From Marinobacter lipolyticus (GTDB lineage Bacteria; Pseudomonadota; Gammaproteobacteria; Pseudomonadales; Oleiphilaceae), in NCBI RefSeq assembly GCF_018424605.1, contig NZ_QTKT01000001.1:434001-498000 (forward strand): a stretch of 64,000 bases of DNA. Direction: 5' to 3'. Under the pieces are notes generated by a model. The model did no database searches and was not told the origin of the DNA. It worked only from the letters and a program-made list of their open reading frames with translations. A program made the translations under genes and the position numbers. Shown in pieces: positions 49,277 to 61,973 of the stretch (position 1 is its first letter; each line of letters begins with the position of its first letter).

Positions 49277-50230
49277 TCACATCCGGTTCAGCCACTCCGG
49301 AGGCTGCTCTTCCTCTTCCTGATCCACCGCTCCTTCCTTGGCAGGCACCATCAGGTCTTCCCGGCTCACACCGAGCACCATCAACATGTTTGCTGACACA
49401 TAGATGGAGGAATAGGTACCAACCACCACGCCGATCATCAGCGCCAACGCAAAGTTATTGATGGCCTCGCCACCGAACAGGTAGAGCGCCAGAAGCACCA
49501 CAAGTGTCGTACCGGAGGTGTTGATGGTACGGCTTATGGTCTGGTGAATGGACTCGTTGATGATGAACCAGGAATCCCCTTCCCGCAGTTTGCGGAAGTT
49601 CTCCCGGATTCGGTCCGCAACCACGATGGTGTCGTTCAGCGAGTAACCAATGACCGCCAACAGGGCCGCCAGCACGGTCAGATCAAAGGTCCACTGGAAC
49701 AGCGCGAATACGCCAAGAACGATAATGACATCGTGGGCCAACGGCAGTACCGAGGCGATACCGAATTTGAACTGGAAGCGCATACCGACATAGATCAGTA
49801 CGACGGCCAGCGCGATCAGCAGCCCGAGACCGCTGTCTTCTTTCAGCTCCTCACCTACCTGGGAACCCACGAACTCGGAGCTGACCAACTCGAGCTCAGC
49901 CCCGGACGCAGACAACGCACCGGTGACTTCGCGGGCAAGCTCATCGTTACCGGACTCGCGCATCCGCACCAGAACGGTGGTGTCCGAACCGAAGTTCTGC
50001 ACCACAAAGTTGCTGTACCCGGCTTCATTCAGGGTGGTGCGCACTTCAGCCAGCGCCGGGGCCTGCTGATATTCCAGCTCGACTGAGGTGCCCCCGGTAA
50101 AATCCATGCCCAGATTCAGGCCACGGGTGGCCAATAGCGCGATAGAGACAATAATCAGGGTGATGGAGAAAACGGAAGCAATCTTCCGTATTCCCATGAA
50201 ATCAATAGGCTTCTTCTGTGTATCAGACAT
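49277..50230 (-). CDS. secF: Protein translocase subunit SecF
   Basis: A 317-aa RND-related membrane protein. It has an N-terminal transmembrane helix, a periplasmic domain containing GLNLGMDFTGGTSVELEY, and a bundle of five helices with GYSLNDTIVVADRIREN and SINTSGTTLVVLLALYLFGG-like segments. SecDF uses the proton gradient to aid late steps of protein export. Its start overlaps the secD stop by 8 bp. Confidence 0.96.
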   Translation of the reverse strand: MSDTQKKPIDFMGIRKIASVFSITLIIVSIALLATRGLNLGMDFTGGTSVELEYQQAPALAEVRTTLNEAGYSNFVVQNFGSDTTVLVRMRESGNDELAREVTGALSASGAELELVSSEFVGSQVGEELKEDSGLGLLIALAVVLIYVGMRFQFKFGIASVLPLAHDVIIVLGVFALFQWTFDLTVLAALLAVIGYSLNDTIVVADRIRENFRKLREGDSWFIINESIHQTISRTINTSGTTLVVLLALYLFGGEAINNFALALMIGVVVGTYSSIYVSANMLMVLGVSREDLMVPAKEGAVDQEEEEQPPEWLNRM

Positions 50231-52094
50231 TAGCCAGCTTTCCTCCGATCGACAGCTTCTCGATCTTGCGACCGCCGTATACCAGGTTCACGATGCTGCG
50301 GCTGACCATCAGGCCGGAGAACATCGACGTGAGAATACCGAGGCACAAGGTGATGGCGAAGCCTTTCACCGGGCCAGAGCCCATGGCGAACAGAATCACG
50401 GCCACCAGAAGTGTGGTGATGTTGGCGTCGACAATTGACACAAACGCGCGGGAGTAACCCGAATTAATAGCCGATTGGGGCGGAACCCCCGCCTTGAGTT
50501 CCTCACGTATGCGCTCAAAGATCAGTACGTTGGCATCGACCGCCATACCCACTGTCAGCACAATACCGGCAATACCGGGCAACGTCAGGGTAGCCGACAG
50601 GATCGACATGCAGGCAATCAGCATCATCAGGTTCAGGGTCAGGGCGACGTTGGCAATCATACCGAACCCGCGGTAGTAGATCGCCATGTAGACAAGTACC
50701 AGTGCGAAGCCCAGCGCCACCGACATCATGCCGGCATCAATGTTCTTCTGCCCCAGGCTCGGACCGATGGTGCGTTCCTGAACAAAGTACATGGGCGCAG
50801 CCAGAGAACCGGCTCGCAGCAACAGCGCCAGTTCCGAGGCTTCGGGTATCGAATCCAGACCGGTGATGCGGAAACTGCTGCCAAGCGCGGACTGGATGGT
50901 TGCAAGGCTGATGATGCCCTTCTCCACCACCCGCTCTTCGACGGACTGCATTTCCCCGTCCACCATTTGCTGCTGGGTTTCGGTCTTGTATTCAATGAAC
51001 AATACCGCCATCCGACGCTGAATGGCGTTACGGGTGGCGCGGTTCATCAGGTCTCCGCCCACCGAATCCATGGTGATGTTGACCTGGGGCTGGCCGTTTT
51101 CATCAAAGGCCTGCTGAGCGTTGGAGACGTTATTACCGGTAACAATGACCTCCCGCTCAAGACGGGCGGTTCGCTGCGGGTTGTCACGGAATGGGAAAGA
51201 CTCCGTTTCGGCTGATGGCGCATCCTGGCGGGCCTCCAGACGGAACTCCAGGTTGGCGGTAGCGCCCAGAACCCGCTTGGCCTGCGCCGTATCCTGAACA
51301 CCGGGCAGTTCCACAATGATACGGTCAGCGCCCTGACGCTGCACCAGCGGTTCGGCGACACCCAGCTCATTTACCCGGTTACGGATCGTGGTGAGGTTCT
51401 GTTCCAGGGCATAATCCTGAATGGATTTTACTTCCTGCTCAGACAACGACAGAACGATTTTCAGTTCGTCCCCGTCGGTTTGTTCGTCCATCAGGAACTG
51501 GTTGTACTGATCGCGGATCAGACTGAACGCTTCGCTGCGCGACTGCTCGTCGCGGAAGCTGAGAACGATTTGGCGCCCTTCAAGATCACCGCCGCGATAG
51601 CGGATGCGTTCTTCCCGAAGTTCGCGCTTGATTTGCCCCGACGTGGCCTCAAGGCGCTGCTCAACCGCCGTTTCCATGTCCACTTCCAGCAGGAAGTGAA
51701 CACCACCGCGCAGATCCAGGCCCAGCTTCATCGGCCCCGCACCCAGGCTTCTCAGCCAGTCCGGGGTGGACGGCGCCATGTTCAGTGCCACCAGGTAATC
51801 GCTACCCAGGGCTTCCTGAACAACCGGGCGCGCTTTCAGTTGGTCGTCACCGTTCTGTACCCGGATCAGCCCGTTCCTGTCCTGCAACTCGCTGCTTTTG
51901 ACGGCAATACCTTCCGCTTCCATGGCGTCCAGAGCACGGTCGAGAATACGCTGATCGATCTCGGTGCTGCTTCTGGCACCGGTAATCTGTATGGCGTGGT
52001 CGTCAGGAAACAGGTTGGGTAAGGCGTAGACAAACCCGATCACCAACGCGATCAGGATAATCAGGTTTTTCCAGAGCGGGTACTTGTTAAGCAT
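50223..52094 (-). CDS. secD: Protein translocase subunit SecD
   Basis: A 623-aa membrane protein. TM1 is at the N-terminus (LIILIALVIGFVYALPNLF), followed by a large periplasmic region with LGLDLRGGVHFLLEVD and RVNELGVAEPLVQRQGADRI. The C-terminal five-helix bundle contains LPGIAGIVLTVGMAVDANVL, with the conserved proton-relay acidic residue, and IFERIREELK. Length is normal. It is coupled to secF and preceded by yajC. Confidence 0.96.
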   Translation of the reverse strand: MLNKYPLWKNLIILIALVIGFVYALPNLFPDDHAIQITGARSSTEIDQRILDRALDAMEAEGIAVKSSELQDRNGLIRVQNGDDQLKARPVVQEALGSDYLVALNMAPSTPDWLRSLGAGPMKLGLDLRGGVHFLLEVDMETAVEQRLEATSGQIKRELREERIRYRGGDLEGRQIVLSFRDEQSRSEAFSLIRDQYNQFLMDEQTDGDELKIVLSLSEQEVKSIQDYALEQNLTTIRNRVNELGVAEPLVQRQGADRIIVELPGVQDTAQAKRVLGATANLEFRLEARQDAPSAETESFPFRDNPQRTARLEREVIVTGNNVSNAQQAFDENGQPQVNITMDSVGGDLMNRATRNAIQRRMAVLFIEYKTETQQQMVDGEMQSVEERVVEKGIISLATIQSALGSSFRITGLDSIPEASELALLLRAGSLAAPMYFVQERTIGPSLGQKNIDAGMMSVALGFALVLVYMAIYYRGFGMIANVALTLNLMMLIACMSILSATLTLPGIAGIVLTVGMAVDANVLIFERIREELKAGVPPQSAINSGYSRAFVSIVDANITTLLVAVILFAMGSGPVKGFAITLCLGILTSMFSGLMVSRSIVNLVYGGRKIEKLSIGGKLANV

Positions 52095-52170
52095 GGGTTC
52101 CCTTTATAGCCGGCCCGGGGACCGGCTCTGAAATGTCGGCTTGGCAAATTCAGTCTGGCGAGGCGCCGGT

Positions 52171-52533
52171 TCAGATATCTTTCAGCGTGCCTTTGGGCAG
52201 CGCGGCAGCAACCGCTACTTTCTGCACCTTGATTTCCACGTTGTCGGCCACTTCAACCACGATGAAATCGTCGGTCACCTTGGTGATACGGCCAGCAACA
52301 CCGCCGGAAGTCACTACTTCATCACCCTTGTTGAGGCCGGACATCAGTGCCTTGTGCTCTTTCGCACGCTTGGACTGCGGACGCCAGATCAGGAAATAGA
52401 AAATCAGGATGAAGCCGGCGAAGAAGATCACCTGCCCCATAACACCCATGCCCTGGGCGGCCGGGTCCTGGGCCATGGCCAGTGACGGCAGAAACGCAAT
52501 AAGGGCAGCAACAAGCAGCTTGATCGATTTCAT
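52171..52533 (-). CDS. yajC: Sec translocon accessory protein YajC
   Basis: A 120-aa single-pass membrane protein. An N-terminal signal-like hydrophobic segment (LLVAALIAFLPSLAMA) is followed by a transmembrane helix (MGQVIFFAGFILIFYFLIWR) and the conserved cytoplasmic domain (LNKGDEVVTSGGVAGRITKV). It associates with SecDF. Some YajC proteins lack the first hydrophobic segment, so the presence of both is worth noting. Confidence 0.94.
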   Translation of the reverse strand: MKSIKLLVAALIAFLPSLAMAQDPAAQGMGVMGQVIFFAGFILIFYFLIWRPQSKRAKEHKALMSGLNKGDEVVTSGGVAGRITKVTDDFIVVEVADNVEIKVQKVAVAAALPKGTLKDI

Positions 52534-52606
52534 TCAAAGTCTCCGTTATTTGAGATAACTGTTTTCAATCGTTAATGGGTCTTTTCGACCTGCCGGGACA
52601 GAGGCA

Positions 52607-54831
<2,225 letters not shown>

Positions 54832-54872
54832 TGAATGGACTGTTCACGACACCGCGTACTGCGGCTTGTAAG

Positions 54873-54959
54873 TGGTAGCGGCGGGCGGACTCGAACCGCC
54901 ACGGGTTTTACCCCAACGGATTTTGAATCCGTCGTGTCTACCAATTTCACCACGCCGCC
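54873..54959 (-). tRNA. tRNA-Leu (CAA)
   Basis: An 87-nt class II tRNA with encoded CCA. The D-arm TGGTGAAATTGGTAGACACG is typical of leucine tRNAs. The anticodon stem ACGGA/TCCGT encloses TTCAAAA with anticodon CAA, a variable arm follows, and the T-arm contains GGTTCGAGTCC. The acceptor stem GGCGGCG/CGCCGCT includes a terminal G-U pair. Confidence 0.95.
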
Positions 54960-54976
54960 ATCGGAGAGTGCTGGGG

Positions 54977-55004
54977 ATTATACTGAGCCTGACTCCGAAA
55001 GCAA
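54977..55004 (-). promoter_or_regulatory. Probable promoter of tRNA-Leu
   Basis: On the minus strand TTGCTT (54999-55004) and TATAAT (54977-54982) are 16 bases apart and about 18 bp before the tRNA. The -10 is perfect and the -35 modest. Confidence 0.6.
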
Positions 55005-55041
55005 TAACAAGCGCCGCACTTCCCTGTGCCGGCTGCCTTTT

Positions 55042-56292
55042 TTACAGGCGGTCGAACAGGGACAGTCTCGACACCTGGGCGAAGGACTGTTGCGCCGCCT
55101 GCAGCACGAAGCTCTGGAAGCTCAGATTGCTGATCGCCTCGGCGTAGTCCACGTCCTGCAGCTGAGACCGGATTTCGTTGCTGTAAACCGACGAGTCCTC
55201 CAGGAACGACTGGGTGGATTCCACCGCGTTCATCCGCCCGCCGAGCTCGGTCTGCTTGAGCACGATGCTTTCCTGGGCGTTGTCCAGGTTGGTCAGCGAG
55301 TTGGCGATGAGATCGTCATAGGCTTGCTGTCCGCCGGCTGCGGATTTATCGATGCTTTCCAGCCCGTAGATCAGCTTTTCAACGGTGGTGAAGACCGATT
55401 GTTTCTGAGCGGTTTTCAGGGTGAAATTCAACGGCGGCTTTCCAGCTTCGGGCGCGTCACCAAAGATCTCAAATTGCATACCTCGGAAAACGATGGGTTC
55501 CCCGCTGACAAAGGTTCCGACTTCCGGTAGCGAAGGATCTGGCGGGCCATCGCCATTTCGTGACGAGATTGCGTATGCGCCACTACTGTCAACCTCGACT
55601 ACATAATCGATTTTAGAGCTTGCGTAGGCAGCATTAAAGGCATCTTGGTCGACCACAGCTCCCGATGATATCTGTGCGCCGTTAACATTGCTTGATGCGG
55701 CCTCCGCAAAAAACGTCGGCTCGGCGGCTGCGACATCCACGAAAATACCCTTGCCGTGATCGCTGATCGGAACCGTCACACCATCGTCGATCTCCAGTAC
55801 CCGCTGGCCTTCATCGCCCTGGTACACCCAGTCTCCGGATACATTCTGAGAGAACGCCTGCTGGTTACCCTGGAACCCGCTGAAGATAAACTCACCGGAC
55901 GCATCTTTCGTATTGGCGATATTCGCCAATTGGCCCAGCCGCTCCTTCATTTCCGACGCCAGCGACTGGCGGTCGTTGGCGGACAGGGATCCGTTACCGG
56001 CCTGCACCGTCAGTTCCCGCACCCGCTGAATCACATCGATGGCGCTGCCCAGGGTACTTTCTTCCTGCTTCAGGCGGTTGTCCGCCAGCTGGGCATTGCG
56101 CTGGTAGGTCTCAACCCGCCCCAGCTCCTGGTCAAGCTTGAGGATACGCGCCGCGGCCACCGGATCGTCCGAGGGTCGATTCACCCGCTTGCCGGTAGAG
56201 ATCTGTTCCGAGGTCTTGTTCAGACCACTGTTGAGATCCTGAAGCCGGTTGATGCCGCCGGAGAACACCTGTTGTGATGAAATTCTGATCAT
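55042..56292 (-). CDS. flgL: Flagellar hook-associated protein 3 (FlgL)
   Basis: A 416-aa hook-filament junction protein. The flagellin-like N-terminal helix region (MIRISSQQVFSGGINRLQDL...TGKRVNRPSDDPVAAARIL) and the C-terminal helix (QLQDVDYAEAISNLSFQSF...) are conserved. The central part (about residues 150-330) is variable. Base composition dips there: 27 of 60 bases are GC at 55561-55620. It is the last flagellar gene in this run, 19 bp after flgK. Confidence 0.94.
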   Translation of the reverse strand: MIRISSQQVFSGGINRLQDLNSGLNKTSEQISTGKRVNRPSDDPVAAARILKLDQELGRVETYQRNAQLADNRLKQEESTLGSAIDVIQRVRELTVQAGNGSLSANDRQSLASEMKERLGQLANIANTKDASGEFIFSGFQGNQQAFSQNVSGDWVYQGDEGQRVLEIDDGVTVPISDHGKGIFVDVAAAEPTFFAEAASSNVNGAQISSGAVVDQDAFNAAYASSKIDYVVEVDSSGAYAISSRNGDGPPDPSLPEVGTFVSGEPIVFRGMQFEIFGDAPEAGKPPLNFTLKTAQKQSVFTTVEKLIYGLESIDKSAAGGQQAYDDLIANSLTNLDNAQESIVLKQTELGGRMNAVESTQSFLEDSSVYSNEIRSQLQDVDYAEAISNLSFQSFVLQAAQQSFAQVSRLSLFDRL

Positions 56293-56311
56293 GTCACATC
56301 ACCTCTCTCTG

Positions 56312-58348
56312 TTACCGGAAACTCTGCAACAGAGTGTTGAACAAATCCTGCGCCACGCTCACAACCTGAGCGGAAGCGTTATAGGCTGCCTGGTACTGAA
56401 TGAGCTTCCCGGCCTCTTCATCCAGGTTCACCCCGGAGACCGATTCCCGCTGATTGGTTGACTGCTCCAGCAAGGTCTTGCCGGCGTCGCTGTCAAGCTG
56501 GCTCTGGCGGGTCTTTACCCCGACCGCCTCCACCAGACCGGCATACCCCTCAGTGAAGCTCTGAGTGCCGCGGTTCATGGTATTGGCGGTGCCGAGCGCC
56601 GCGAGAAACTCAGCATTGCGATTGTCGGATACCCCATTCTTGTTAAAGTCGATGGTAAAGACATCCCCGTCCGCCGGGTTACCTGAAATCTCAAACTGGA
56701 AACCCTGGTATTCTGCGCCATCGCGTGGATCTTCACTGAACAGCTTGTTGGAAATGCCGGGCTGGTATGGTTTCGGACCGACAAGGGGCGTTGCGCTTCC
56801 TGTGTTATCGAATACGCTGTAGGACAAATTGCCAGAACCATCATCAGTAAAACGCACTTCTAAAGGGCCATTGCTCAGCTCGCCCTCGGTACGGAACGAC
56901 GGCAACAAGGAGTTAGTGAACGGATTGCGAACGGCCAGCATTTTGCCCTGATTGATTTTCGCGGTCCCGCTGTTCCCGAGATCGGACTCCGCCCGAACCG
57001 GGCTGGCGAACGCCAGATCCTCTTCCCGCTGCACTTCAAGGCCCATGTTGGCGGCCGCGTTGCGGGTCGGCTGAATGAGGTATTTGTCGCCCGCATTGAA
57101 GGTGCCACCCTCAATGCGGATGTTGAAGCCCGGCATCGAAATCTCGGACTCCACCGGATCCGGCAAACGCCCCTGATTGACCGGCTGACCAGTTTCATTG
57201 TCAATCAATTCATAGTTGCGCCCATCGCCGCTGAACTGCAACGTCCAGCTGCCTGCCTCGAGGACCTGGCTGTCGGTGATTTCCACCGCCAGTTGCGCGT
57301 CTTTGGGCACCTGGTTGTTGGCATCGGCAATGACCCGCCCGCGCTGTGCCGCCAGATCGTTGATGTCGGTAAAGAATCGACCGCCAAGCTCACCCTCGAG
57401 ATCCAGGCCGATTTCGTGCTGATGATTCATGGTGTCGGACAGTGCAATGGCTACCCGCCCCAGCTCGTCAAAAGCCGGCTTCAGGGCTTCCGCTTCGAAA
57501 CGGCGCAAACCGCCGAGCTTGCCGCCGTTGATCTGGTTATCCACCACCAGCGTGCGGCCACCGTTGCGTAACGTGAACTCCAGCGAAGTGGGGTCTGCGG
57601 TATTCTCGCGGGTACCAAATTCTGCCGCGTTACTGCCCACCACCAGCGACAATCCGTTGTTCAGGGACACATTTACCTGACTGCCTTCGGTTGGGGTGAC
57701 CTTGATACCCACCAGCTCGGACAGCTCACGCAACGCCTCGTCACGCTTATCAAGCAGTTCATTGGGCATCTTGCCCTCGGCCAGCCCCGGTGATTCGGAA
57801 ATCGCCAGGTTCAGCTCGGCAATGCTTTTCAGCAGCGTATTGGCGTCTTTCACGCCTTGCTGCATCTGGGTTTTCACCGCCTCGCGCTGCTGGATGAACT
57901 CCTGGTTCAGCGCCTGGAAACGGTTCACCACCTGCTGCGCCTCGCTCAGCACAAGCTGACGCTGGGGCAGCGAAGCCGGGTCTTCCGCCGCGTTCTGAAG
58001 ACTGGCAAAGAAATTGTTCAGGGCATCGCTGAGCCCGGTCGTCTCACTACCCAGCAGGTTGTCCAGGCGGCTGAGCTCAGAGTTGAGAGTTTGCTGTTCG
58101 CCGTAAAGCGTGGTGTCTTCCCGCAGCTGCTGGGACAGGAATTCGTTGGCCAGCCGGCGGATATTGGTCACACTGACACCGCTGCCAATGGAACCTGCGC
58201 CGGTGCGCTGTGCCGGCTGGGTGCCGAATTGCACTTCCTGACGGCTGTAGCCCGGCGTGTTCGCGTTGGTGATGTTGTTACCGGTGGTGTTCAACGCCGT
58301 CTGATGGCTAAGGATGCCTGTCAGACCAATACCGATCAGTCCTGCCAT
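56312..58348 (-). CDS. flgK: Flagellar hook-associated protein 1 (FlgK)
   Basis: A 678-aa junction protein between hook and FlgL. The N-terminal rod-protein motif GLTGILSHQTALNTTGNNITNANTPGYSRQ and the C-terminal QSNQRESVSGVNLDEEAGKLIQYQAAY region are typical. The long variable centre is exposed on the assembled structure. GC dips to 27 of 60 bases at 56821-56880, within this centre. It follows flgJ by 6 bp. Confidence 0.95.
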   Translation of the reverse strand: MAGLIGIGLTGILSHQTALNTTGNNITNANTPGYSRQEVQFGTQPAQRTGAGSIGSGVSVTNIRRLANEFLSQQLREDTTLYGEQQTLNSELSRLDNLLGSETTGLSDALNNFFASLQNAAEDPASLPQRQLVLSEAQQVVNRFQALNQEFIQQREAVKTQMQQGVKDANTLLKSIAELNLAISESPGLAEGKMPNELLDKRDEALRELSELVGIKVTPTEGSQVNVSLNNGLSLVVGSNAAEFGTRENTADPTSLEFTLRNGGRTLVVDNQINGGKLGGLRRFEAEALKPAFDELGRVAIALSDTMNHQHEIGLDLEGELGGRFFTDINDLAAQRGRVIADANNQVPKDAQLAVEITDSQVLEAGSWTLQFSGDGRNYELIDNETGQPVNQGRLPDPVESEISMPGFNIRIEGGTFNAGDKYLIQPTRNAAANMGLEVQREEDLAFASPVRAESDLGNSGTAKINQGKMLAVRNPFTNSLLPSFRTEGELSNGPLEVRFTDDGSGNLSYSVFDNTGSATPLVGPKPYQPGISNKLFSEDPRDGAEYQGFQFEISGNPADGDVFTIDFNKNGVSDNRNAEFLAALGTANTMNRGTQSFTEGYAGLVEAVGVKTRQSQLDSDAGKTLLEQSTNQRESVSGVNLDEEAGKLIQYQAAYNASAQVVSVAQDLFNTLLQSFR

Positions 58349-58354
58349 ATCCTG

Positions 58355-59350
58355 TTACTCCTCAGCCTCTGACGCACCCATCGAGAGTGTCATCAGGGAA
58401 TCGCCGTTCATGATGCGGCGGATTTTCGCGCCGTATTCCGGATCCGTAGCGTAACCGGCATCCTGGAGTTTCTGTGCAAACACTTCCGGCTGGTCAGCGC
58501 TTGCCAGCACGTCGCGGTAGCGCGGGTTCGACTCAAGGAAGGCCACGTAGTCGCGGAAACTGGACTCGTAATCCGGGTAAGCACGGAACGCAGCCCGCTC
58601 ACTCATTGGCACGCCCTCACGGTATTCCGTGGTGGCAATCTCTACCGCCTCACCCTGCCAGCGATGATCCGCTTTGATACCGAACAGGTTGTGACTGGGC
58701 TCCCCATCACCACCTTCAATCATGTGCTTGCCCCAACCGGTTTCGAGCGCAGCCTGCGCCACCATCAGTCGCGGATCGATACCGCTGTCACGGGCCACCC
58801 GCTCGGCCATGGGCAACAGGGTCTGCACAAACTGTTCCGGGCTGCTGAATCGCTGCGGCAGCGGTTCGGAAACCGGGGATGCCGGTACCTCCGGTGCGCG
58901 GTCAGATTGCGCCACCTGATCCACTTCCCGGACCCTTTCGGGCAACTTCGCCGAGATCGCCGGGACACTGCGGTCGTAATCCGCCAGCGTGGCCTTGTGG
59001 CCGGAGAGCTTGTCGCCCTCCTCGTTCATGCCGGGAATCTGACGGCTCAATTGCCGCACCAGCGCCTCCGCCAGGCCGGTGCCCTGCTTCTCCGACAGGC
59101 TCAGGCTGAGCTGGTTGTCGAACATATCCCGGTAATGCTGGGATTCATTGCTGTTCAGGTAATTGTCCTCGCCGAACACATCGCCGGCCTTGCGCATGGA
59201 CTTCAGCATCTCACCCAGGAACAGACTCTCGAACTGACGGGCCACTTCTTCGAGCGCGGCTTTCTTGTCCGTTCTTGCCTGGTTCTTGAGTTCGTTAAGG
59301 CCACTGAAATCGGTGTAGATTCGGGCCTGTTGAATGCTGGAGTCCTGCAT
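58355..59350 (-). CDS. flgJ: Flagellar rod-assembly protein / peptidoglycan hydrolase FlgJ
   Basis: A 331-aa two-domain protein. The N-terminal rod-binding domain (about 30-100) contains VARQFESLFLGEMLKSMRKA. A linker leads to a glucosaminidase-type domain (about 170-320) with LMVAQAALETGWGKHMIEG, including the catalytic glutamate, and NLFGIKADHRWQGEAVE. It clears peptidoglycan for rod growth. The start is the ATG with AGGTGG upstream; an adjacent GTG is possible. It lies 8 bp after flgI. Confidence 0.95.
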   Translation of the reverse strand: MQDSSIQQARIYTDFSGLNELKNQARTDKKAALEEVARQFESLFLGEMLKSMRKAGDVFGEDNYLNSNESQHYRDMFDNQLSLSLSEKQGTGLAEALVRQLSRQIPGMNEEGDKLSGHKATLADYDRSVPAISAKLPERVREVDQVAQSDRAPEVPASPVSEPLPQRFSSPEQFVQTLLPMAERVARDSGIDPRLMVAQAALETGWGKHMIEGGDGEPSHNLFGIKADHRWQGEAVEIATTEYREGVPMSERAAFRAYPDYESSFRDYVAFLESNPRYRDVLASADQPEVFAQKLQDAGYATDPEYGAKIRRIMNGDSLMTLSMGASEAEE

Positions 59351-59358
59351 CACGCCAC

Positions 59359-60456
59359 CTAGATCACAATCAGCTCGGCGCGCAGCGCACCGGCCTGTTT
59401 GAGGGCTTCGAGAACGGCCATCACGTCACCGGGGGCGGCGCCCACCTGGTTAACGGCCTGCACAATCTCATTCAACGTTACCGCCGGGCCGAACTGGAAC
59501 ATGCGGGCCGGGTCTTCGGTAATGGCAATCTGTGAGTTCGGCACGATCGCCGTGTCGCCGCCGGCAAACGGATTGGGCTGCTCCACGTTCGGGTTCTCTT
59601 CGATGGTCACCGTCAGGTTGCCGTGGGTCACCGCCGCCGGGCTGACCTTCACGTTCTGGCCCACCACGATGGTGCCGGTGCGGCTGTTGATCACCACTTT
59701 CGCGGCATCCTCCGCAGGGTTAACTTCGATGTTCTCCAGAATCGACAGAAAGCTCACCCGCTGATTGACGTCGCGGGGTGCCTTTACCGACACCGAGGTG
59801 GCGTCATGGGCATACGCCATGTCTGGGCCGAGGGTGCCGTTGATTGCCTCAACAACGCGCCGGGCGGTCGTAAAATCCGCACGCAGCAGATTAAACGTAA
59901 TGGTGTCGCCCTTGCTGAACGGCGAAACGACTTCCTGCTCGATGGTGGCGCCGTTGGGAATGCGCCCGACCGACGGCACGTTCACGGTGATCCGTGACCC
60001 GTCCTGGCCCTGGGCGCCGAAACCACCCACGACGAGACTGCCCTGAGCCATGCCGTATACCTGCCCATCCGCACCCTTGAGCGGCGTCATCAGCAGCGTG
60101 CCGCCACGAAGGCTGTCCGCATTGCCGATCGACGACACCGTAATGTCCATTTCCTGGCCGGGCTTGGCGAACGGCGGCAGGGTCGCGCTCACTGTTACCG
60201 CGGCCACGTTGGCCAGATTCGGGTTCACGCCCTCAGGCAGGGTGACGCCGAACTGGTTCATCATGTTACGAAAGGTCTGGTTGGTGAACGGCGCTTTATC
60301 ACCGGTACCGTCCAGGCCCACCACCAGGCCATAGCCAACGAGCTGGTTGTTACGCACGCCCTTGATGCGCGCCAGATCCTTCAGCCGATCGGCCAACACC
60401 GGTGACGCCACCACGGACAACGCCAGAACGACAACCCAGAAACGGATCATCCTCAT
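59359..60456 (-). CDS. flgI: Flagellar P-ring protein FlgI
   Basis: A 365-aa periplasmic protein with a signal peptide ([19 protein letters not shown]). Conserved segments include [39 protein letters not shown] and the C-terminal [18 protein letters not shown]. FlgI forms the P-ring around the rod at the peptidoglycan. The chosen ATG overlaps the flgH stop as ATGA, which indicates coupling; a GTG 4 codons earlier is the alternative. Confidence 0.96.
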   Translation of the reverse strand: MRMIRFWVVVLALSVVASPVLADRLKDLARIKGVRNNQLVGYGLVVGLDGTGDKAPFTNQTFRNMMNQFGVTLPEGVNPNLANVAAVTVSATLPPFAKPGQEMDITVSSIGNADSLRGGTLLMTPLKGADGQVYGMAQGSLVVGGFGAQGQDGSRITVNVPSVGRIPNGATIEQEVVSPFSKGDTITFNLLRADFTTARRVVEAINGTLGPDMAYAHDATSVSVKAPRDVNQRVSFLSILENIEVNPAEDAAKVVINSRTGTIVVGQNVKVSPAAVTHGNLTVTIEENPNVEQPNPFAGGDTAIVPNSQIAITEDPARMFQFGPAVTLNEIVQAVNQVGAAPGDVMAVLEALKQAGALRAELIVI

Positions 60457-61154
60457 AACGGCCACCACTCACTGTTGAAGAAGCGCGCCAGCCAGCCCAT
60501 CTGATTGGCCTGATCGAAATCACCGGTGCCGCCGTAGGCAAAGCGGGCATCCGCGATGCGGTTCGATGCCACGGTATTGTCCGGAGCGATATCCTGGGGA
60601 CGGACCAGGCCCGTCAAACGGATGTATTCATCTCCGTTGGTCAACGACAACCATTTTTCTCCACGGATGTGCAGCACGCCGTTGGGCAGCACTTCCGTGA
60701 CCGTGACGGTAATGCTGCCGGCAAGACTGTTGCTCTGATCCGCTTCCGCCGAGCCTTCGAAATCCCGCTCATGCTGCAGATCGGTGTTTACATCGAGGCC
60801 GGTCTTGCCCAGCAGTTCGGCGGCCAGAAGAGACACTTCCTGGTCCTTGGTAATGCTGGTTTCCGCGTTCTTGCTCGCCCGCGTTGATTCCTCAAGCGTC
60901 ACCGTCAGCACATCGCCCACGTTCAGCGCCACGGTATCGCCATAGAGGTTATGGTTGCGTGATGTCTGAAAGATGGCGCCGGAATGCGGGTCACGCTGCA
61001 TCATGGCTTCAGCTCTCACCGGCGCGTAGGCAGGATCATCCGGGATTGCCCGTGGCCGGCTCATGGCAGTGCATCCCTGCAGCACGATCAGAACTCCCAC
61101 CAGCGCCAGGGCACTGACAGGTGTTCCGCTTTTGGTCATCGCGATGCGTTTCAT
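60453..61154 (-). CDS. flgH: Flagellar L-ring lipoprotein FlgH
   Basis: A 233-aa outer-membrane lipoprotein with lipobox VLQGC (cysteine near residue 28). Conserved motifs include [20 protein letters not shown] and [20 protein letters not shown]. It ends with [12 protein letters not shown]. FlgH forms the L-ring bushing in the outer membrane. It follows flgG by about 30 bp. Confidence 0.95.
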   Translation of the reverse strand: MKRIAMTKSGTPVSALALVGVLIVLQGCTAMSRPRAIPDDPAYAPVRAEAMMQRDPHSGAIFQTSRNHNLYGDTVALNVGDVLTVTLEESTRASKNAETSITKDQEVSLLAAELLGKTGLDVNTDLQHERDFEGSAEADQSNSLAGSITVTVTEVLPNGVLHIRGEKWLSLTNGDEYIRLTGLVRPQDIAPDNTVASNRIADARFAYGGTGDFDQANQMGWLARFFNSEWWPL

Positions 61155-61184
61155 GTCTTATCCCCTCAGCAAACCGGGAACCGG

Positions 61185-61973
61185 TTAACCGATATTATTC
61201 GTAATGAACTGCAGCATCTGGTCGGTGGCGGAAACCACCTTGGAGTTCATTTCATATGCCCGCTGGGTGGTGATCATGCTGACCAGCTCTTCCACAACCT
61301 CAACGTTGGATGACTCCACCATACCCTGCTCGAGGCTGCCCAGCCCGCCAATCCCGGGCTCACCTTCCGCGGGATCGCCGCTGGCATTGGTCGCCTTGTA
61401 CAGGTTGTTACCGATGGCCTGCAGGCCCTGCGGGTTGATGAAATCCACCAGGGTTATCTCCCCCAGATTGACCGGGGCCGCCTGATCGTCCACTACCGCC
61501 GACACCGTGCCGTCTTTACCAATGGTGACGTTGGTGGCGTTTTCGGGAATATTGATGTTCGGTTCCAGCGTGTAGCCGTCCGGATTCACGATGTCGCCGT
61601 CAGCGTTGAGCTGAAACTGGCCATCGCGGGTGTAGGCAATCTGGCCGTCCGGCAGCAGAATCTGCATAAAACCCCGGCCATTCACCGCCAGATCCAGCGG
61701 CTGCTCCGTCACTTCCAGGTTGCCCTGGGAAAACTGCTTGGTGGTGCCCACCACCCGCACACCGGTACCCAGCTGCAGCCCGGAGGGCAGTTCCGAATTC
61801 TGGGTGTTCATACCCCCCGGCTGCCGGTTGATCTGATACAGCAGATCCTGAAACACCGCGCGGTCTTTTTTGAAACCGGTGGTGTTCACGTTGGCCAGGT
61901 TGTTGGAAATGGTGGACATCTTGGTGTCCTGAGCGCTTAACCCGGTTTTGCTGACCCAAAGTGCTGGATGCAT
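61185..61973 (-). CDS. flgG: Flagellar distal rod protein FlgG
   Basis: A 262-aa rod protein. The start is the ATG giving MHPALWVSKTGLSAQDTKMS with AAGGAGT upstream. In-frame codons up to 19 residues earlier lack family similarity. It has the rod/hook family signature NNLANVNTTGFKKDRAVFQD and the C-terminal NVEVVEELVSMITTQRAYEM. Length equals that of the family (about 260 aa). It is followed by flgH. Confidence 0.96.
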   Translation of the reverse strand: MHPALWVSKTGLSAQDTKMSTISNNLANVNTTGFKKDRAVFQDLLYQINRQPGGMNTQNSELPSGLQLGTGVRVVGTTKQFSQGNLEVTEQPLDLAVNGRGFMQILLPDGQIAYTRDGQFQLNADGDIVNPDGYTLEPNINIPENATNVTIGKDGTVSAVVDDQAAPVNLGEITLVDFINPQGLQAIGNNLYKATNASGDPAEGEPGIGGLGSLEQGMVESSNVEVVEELVSMITTQRAYEMNSKVVSATDQMLQFITNNIG